From the NCBI GenBank assembly GCA_050742975.1, contig JBOGDQ010000143.1, positions 1 through 23,773 on the forward strand: a stretch of DNA of 23,773 nucleotides, written 5' to 3'. Positions 20,976-23,773 of the stretch are shown piece by piece (the first letter of the stretch is position 1; the number at the start of each line of letters is the position of its first letter). The stretch comes from JBDTGE01 sp050742975 (GTDB lineage: Bacteria > Actinomycetota > Actinomycetes > Mycobacteriales > Jatrophihabitantaceae). Both the position numbers and the translations under genes were made by a program. The notes under the pieces were generated by a model. It saw only the letters and a list, made by a program, of their open reading frames with translations, was not told where the DNA came from and ran no database searches.

Positions 20976-21209
20976 GTGGAGGTCAAGATCGGCGTGCTGC
21001 ACACGCCACGCGAGATCGTGGTCGAGAGCTCGCAGACCCCGGACGAGGTCGAGCAGCTAGTCGCGACCGCACTCAAGAGCGTCGACGGGCAGCTGTCGCT
21101 GGCCGACGAGAAGGGCCGCAAGGTCATCGTCCCCGCGAACCTGGTCGCGTACGTGGAGATTGCGCAGGCCGACCGTGGCCGGGTCGGATTCGGCTCCGGC
21201 ACCGCCTGA
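20976..21209 (+). CDS. DUF3107 small protein (Rv3208A/TB9.4-like)
   Basis: A 77-residue cytoplasmic protein with an alternating beta-alpha pattern: EVKIGVLHTPREIVVES, TPDEVEQLVATAL and LADEKGRKVIVPANLVAYVEI. This is the DUF3107 family, nearly universal in actinobacteria and found next to the TetR gene as here. The function is unknown. The GTG at 20976 follows a strong GGAGGA ribosome site 5 nt upstream. The C-terminus (GRVGFGSGTA) is short and flexible. Confidence 0.92.
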   Translation: MEVKIGVLHTPREIVVESSQTPDEVEQLVATALKSVDGQLSLADEKGRKVIVPANLVAYVEIAQADRGRVGFGSGTA

Positions 21210-21302
21210 GCAAGCTGGGTTTCCGGCCGCCGCCGGGTAGCGGTGACGCCGCCGACGACGCATCCCAGCCCTGGCGTCGGACGCTCGTCAGACGAGCTGC
21301 GG

Positions 21303-21480
21303 CTAGATCGAGGCGAGCGTCTGGCCGGTGAGCGAGCGCCGCCGGCCCATTCTCGGTGATCATCTGCGCGTAGTGGTCGTCCGGCAGCCACAACCCGCAG
21401 CTGATCAGGGCTACGCGCCGACCACGAAACCGCACCCGGTAACGCCAGCCGACGCCACGAGAACGTCCCGCCGTCGCTCC
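21303..21480 (-). pseudogene. Probable remnant of a small gene, frameshifted near its 3' end
   Basis: On the minus strand one frame reads WFGATAGR, GWRYRVRFRGRRVALISCGLWLPDD and HYAQMITENG, which has the look of real protein. It then degrades, but removing one G from the GGG run at 21346-21348 continues it as RRRSLTGQTLASI followed by a TAG at 21303. I do not recognise the family. No start codon with a ribosome site is visible; the frame runs back into the end of the ferritin-like gene, so the 5' part may be lost. It lies in the 281-nt gap between DUF3107 and the ferritin-like gene, where the M. tuberculosis block as I remember it also has an extra short gene. Confidence 0.4.
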
Positions 21481-21490
21481 AAACCAGAGA

Positions 21491-22135
21491 TCAGCTACGC
21501 AGGCCGAGAGCCGACATCCGCTCCTCGTGCCGCTGCGTGATCCGCGCGATCAGGTCGGCGACTCCGCTCAGCCCGCCCGTCCCCTCGACCATCAGCAGCA
21601 TCAGCGAGTCGCGATCGGCCAGTACATGCTGCGTCTGCGAAATCGCCTCGCCGACCAGCCGCCGCGCCCACAGCGCGATCCGATCAGCTGCGGCCGGCTG
21701 CTCGGCGACCGCCATCCGCAATTCACGCGCCGCGAACTCGGCCCGGCCCCCGTCGGCGAGCACGTCGTGGATGAGCGAGCGGGTGGACTCATCGACGAAC
21801 TCGGACACCTCGCGGTAGAAGTCCGCCGCCATCCCGTCCCCGACGTAGGCCTTGACCACGCCCTCCAGCCACGTCGAGGGCTCGGTCAGCGAGTGGTACG
21901 TGTCCAGCGCCGCGACGAACGGCTCCATCGCCTTGTCCGCCGACACGCCCAGCTCGACCAGCCGCGCGGCCAGTTGCTCGTAGTGCCCCATCTCGACCGA
22001 CGCCATCGCCGACATCTGCGCCCGGCCGGCGAGAGTCGGCGCCATGCGGGCGTCGTCGGCGAGACGGTCGAACGCGCTCAACTCCGCGTACGCGAGCGCG
22101 CCGAGCAGGTCCACGAGGGCGTCCGGAGCAGGCAC
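21491..22135 (-). CDS. Ferritin-like four-helix protein (Rv3210c-like)
   Basis: A 214-residue, mostly helical protein. AELSAFDRLADDAR at about 17-30, ASVEMGHYEQL at about 45-55, YVGDGMAADFYREVSEFVD at about 97-115 and the later EAISQTQHVLADRDSL supply Glu, His and Asp residues spaced like the iron ligands of a ferritin-like di-iron bundle (E18; E48 and H51). The position next to the rhlE-type helicase and DUF3107 matches Rv3210c. Homologues have been compared with tRNA hydroxylase MiaE, but no function is established. The start is a GTG at 22135 without a ribosome site; TACCCT lies 6 nt upstream, suggesting a leaderless mRNA. It diverges from the helicase gene. Confidence 0.85.
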   Translation of the reverse strand: MPAPDALVDLLGALAYAELSAFDRLADDARMAPTLAGRAQMSAMASVEMGHYEQLAARLVELGVSADKAMEPFVAALDTYHSLTEPSTWLEGVVKAYVGDGMAADFYREVSEFVDESTRSLIHDVLADGGRAEFAARELRMAVAEQPAAADRIALWARRLVGEAISQTQHVLADRDSLMLLMVEGTGGLSGVADLIARITQRHEERMSALGLRS

Positions 22136-22147
22136 GGGACGAGGGTA
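22136..22147 (-). promoter_or_regulatory. Probable -10 element for leaderless ferritin-like gene mRNA
   Basis: On the minus strand TACCCT (22147-22142) is followed by 6 nt and the GTG at 22135. The spacing equals that at the MFS and XRE genes. No Shine-Dalgarno sequence is present. Confidence 0.35.
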
Positions 22148-22172
22148 GCGGCCCCGATTGCGCCGCGGCGGC

Positions 22173-22178
22173 TAGACT
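22173..22178 (+). promoter_or_regulatory. Candidate -10 hexamer in the helicase leader
   Basis: TAGACT at 22173-22178 would give a 5' untranslated region of about 125 nt before the ATG at 22311. Long leaders are common in front of DEAD-box helicase genes that respond to cold. No good -35 box is at the right distance, and no known riboswitch or tRNA-like fold is visible in 22180-22310. Confidence 0.25.
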
Positions 22179-22310
22179 GACGCCGCAAGAGCACCACGAA
22201 TCTGCGCGTTGACCGCCCTCGCTGCACGCCTCCCCCATCACGGGTCGCAGGCCGCCTGGCATCAGAAACCTCCATGGAGCCGGTCAGCGCACCTTGATAC
22301 AGGGACGTAC

Positions 22311-23773
22311 ATGACCGAAAACTCCACAACCGACGTGCCCAGCGACCCCGAAGCACCGACGGATCCGGAAGCCACCGTCGAGCCGCTCGCGGCTCGCGCA
22401 CCGGTGGCACCGGAGAGCCCCGCCTTCAGCGACTTCGACGTCAAGCCGGAAATCGTGCAGGCACTGGCCGACGTCGGCATCGTCAGGACGTTCGCGATCC
22501 AGGAGATGACCCTGCCGATCGCGCTCGCGGGCAACGACCTGATCGGCCAGGCACGAACCGGGACCGGCAAGACGCTGGGCTTCGGCGTCCCCCTGCTCAA
22601 CCGCCTCGAGCTGCCCGGAGGCGACGCCGCGGCACCGCAGTCGCTCGTGATCGCCCCGACGCGCGAGCTCGCGGTCCAGGTGTCCGGCGACCTCGCCGCG
22701 GCCGGCAAGCGGCTCGGCGCGCGCGTGCTGACCATTTACGGCGGACGGGCGTACGAGCCGCAGATCGACACGCTCCGCAAGGGTGTCGACGTCGTCGTGG
22801 GCACGCCCGGACGGCTGCTCGACCTTGCGCAGCAGGGGCATCTGGTGCTCGGCAACGTCCGCATCCTGGTCCTGGACGAGGCGGACGAGATGCTCGATCT
22901 CGGCTTCCTGCCGGACATCGAGAAGCTGATGAAGATGATCCCGGACAAGCGGCAGACGATGCTGTTCTCGGCGACGATGCCGGGCCCGATCGTGGCGCTG
23001 GCCCGCACGTTCCTCAACCAGCCGATCCAGATCCGGGCCGAGCACGGCGCCGCTCCCCGCACCGATCACATTGACCAGTTCGCCTACCGCGCGCACGCGA
23101 TGGACAAGACCGAAGTGCTGGCCCGCATCCTGCAGGCCCGCAACCGGGGCCTGACCCTGATTTTCACCCGCACGAAGCGGACCGCGCAGAAGGTCGCCGA
23201 CGACATGGTCGACCGTGGCTTCGCCGCCGCGGCCGTGCACGGCGACCTCGGCCAGGGCGCGCGCGAGCAGGCGCTGCGCGCGTTCCGCGCAGGCAAGGTC
23301 GACGTGCTCATCGCCACCGATGTGGCCGCCCGCGGCTGGGACGTCGAGGGCATCACCCACGTGATCAACTACCAAGCGCCCGAGGACGAGATGACCTACG
23401 TCCATCGCATCGGCCGGACCGCGCGCGCCGGCGCCACCGGCAAGGCGGTCACGCTCGTCGACTGGGACGACATCCCGCGCTGGAAGCTGATCTGCGACAA
23501 GCTGGACCTGCCCTTCCACGAGCCGGAGGAGACGTACTCGACGTCCCCGCACCTGTACCTCGAGCTGGACATCCCGGCCGAGGCCAAGGGCACGCTGCCC
23601 CGCTCGAAGCGCACCCGCGCCGGGCTGGACGCCGAGCAGCTCGAGGACCTGGGCGGGCGCGCACCGAGGTCCGCCCGCGCGAACGGCGGCCGCGGCGGAT
23701 CGACCGGCCGGCGAGACTCCGGCCGTAGCGAGTCGGGCCGCAGCGAGTCGGGCCGCAGCGAGTCGGGCCGCAG
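22311..23773 (+). CDS. rhlE: DEAD-box ATP-dependent RNA helicase, 3' end outside the window
   Basis: At least 487 residues, continuing past the end. After an acidic 35-residue N-terminus come the Q motif (FAIQEMTLP, about 61-69), Walker A ARTGTGKT (81-88), PTRELA, the DEAD box in LDEADEM, SAT (FSATM) and, in the second RecA domain, IFTRTKRTAQ, ATDVAARGWDV and HRIGRTARAG. It unwinds RNA duplexes, with likely roles in ribosome assembly or RNA decay. Position next to the ferritin-like gene matches Rv3211 (RhlE). The visible C-terminal tail is Arg/Gly/Ser-rich and includes tandem SESGR units, a basic RNA-binding tail. The start is the ATG at 22311 with AGGGA 5 nt upstream. Confidence 0.93.
   Translation, partial: MTENSTTDVPSDPEAPTDPEATVEPLAARAPVAPESPAFSDFDVKPEIVQALADVGIVRTFAIQEMTLPIALAGNDLIGQARTGTGKTLGFGVPLLNRLELPGGDAAAPQSLVIAPTRELAVQVSGDLAAAGKRLGARVLTIYGGRAYEPQIDTLRKGVDVVVGTPGRLLDLAQQGHLVLGNVRILVLDEADEMLDLGFLPDIEKLMKMIPDKRQTMLFSATMPGPIVALARTFLNQPIQIRAEHGAAPRTDHIDQFAYRAHAMDKTEVLARILQARNRGLTLIFTRTKRTAQKVADDMVDRGFAAAAVHGDLGQGAREQALRAFRAGKVDVLIATDVAARGWDVEGITHVINYQAPEDEMTYVHRIGRTARAGATGKAVTLVDWDDIPRWKLICDKLDLPFHEPEETYSTSPHLYLELDIPAEAKGTLPRSKRTRAGLDAEQLEDLGGRAPRSARANGGRGGSTGRRDSGRSESGRSESGRSESGR
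23727..23771 (+). repeat. Three tandem 15-bp units encoding SESGR in the helicase tail
   Basis: The exact unit agcgagtcgggccgc occurs at 23727-23741, 23742-23756 and 23757-23771, and a fourth begins at the window edge. Being a multiple of three, it repeats SESGR in frame. The copies are identical at the DNA level, so expansion is recent and the copy number probably varies between strains. Confidence 0.9.

Overview
The window is about 23.8 kb of high-GC DNA with dense coding on both strands. It looks like chromosome from a mycothiol-using actinomycete. Three things point there: an S-(hydroxymethyl)mycothiol dehydrogenase-type gene, a Ku protein with a lysine/alanine-rich tail, and a right half whose gene content and order (moeZ, DUF3152, TetR, DUF3107, ferritin-like protein, rhlE-type helicase) match the Rv3206c-Rv3211 block of Mycobacterium tuberculosis as I remember it. 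I cannot name the genus. I see no tRNA, rRNA, CRISPR array, phage gene or insertion sequence.

Left part (1-7.9 kb): minus-strand genes for an SGNH/GDSL hydrolase, MscR-type dehydrogenase, PhzF-family protein and HpnB-like membrane glycosyltransferase. A quieter stretch follows (4.75-5.83 kb) with a perfect 17-bp hairpin, a 74-residue membrane protein with a near-perfect ribosome binding site, a CRP-like palindrome and two repeat families. Next come a beta-carbonic anhydrase (minus), a divergent secreted L,D-transpeptidase (plus) and an unrecognised 178-residue protein (plus).

Middle (8-14.7 kb): a 14-TM type MFS exporter (minus) diverges from an NfeD-like/flotillin pair (plus). Then a long minus-strand run reads, in transcription order: moeZ, a TIGR03086/DinB-like protein, an XRE-cupin regulator, a frameshifted B3/4-domain gene and a PaiB-like FMN-binding protein. 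The regulator's start is overlapped by a 10-bp-arm palindrome.

Right part (14.7-23.8 kb): DUF3152 (a membrane-anchored protein with a metzincin-type zinc motif) and an alpha/beta hydrolase form a minus-strand pair. Ku (minus) diverges from separate, overlapping genes for the LigD ligase and LigD polymerase domains (plus), so an end-joining repair module sits inside the otherwise conserved block. TetR, DUF3107, a ferritin-like protein and a DEAD-box helicase cut by the window end complete it.

The most notable non-coding signals are a pair of 58-bp elements with GTTTGCA...TGCAAAC ends between Ku and the hydrolase, a 60-bp tandem repeat between DUF3152 and moeZ, and five genes whose start codon lies 6-8 nt from a TANNNT hexamer, suggesting leaderless mRNAs. 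Two reading frames appear broken by one extra G in short G runs.
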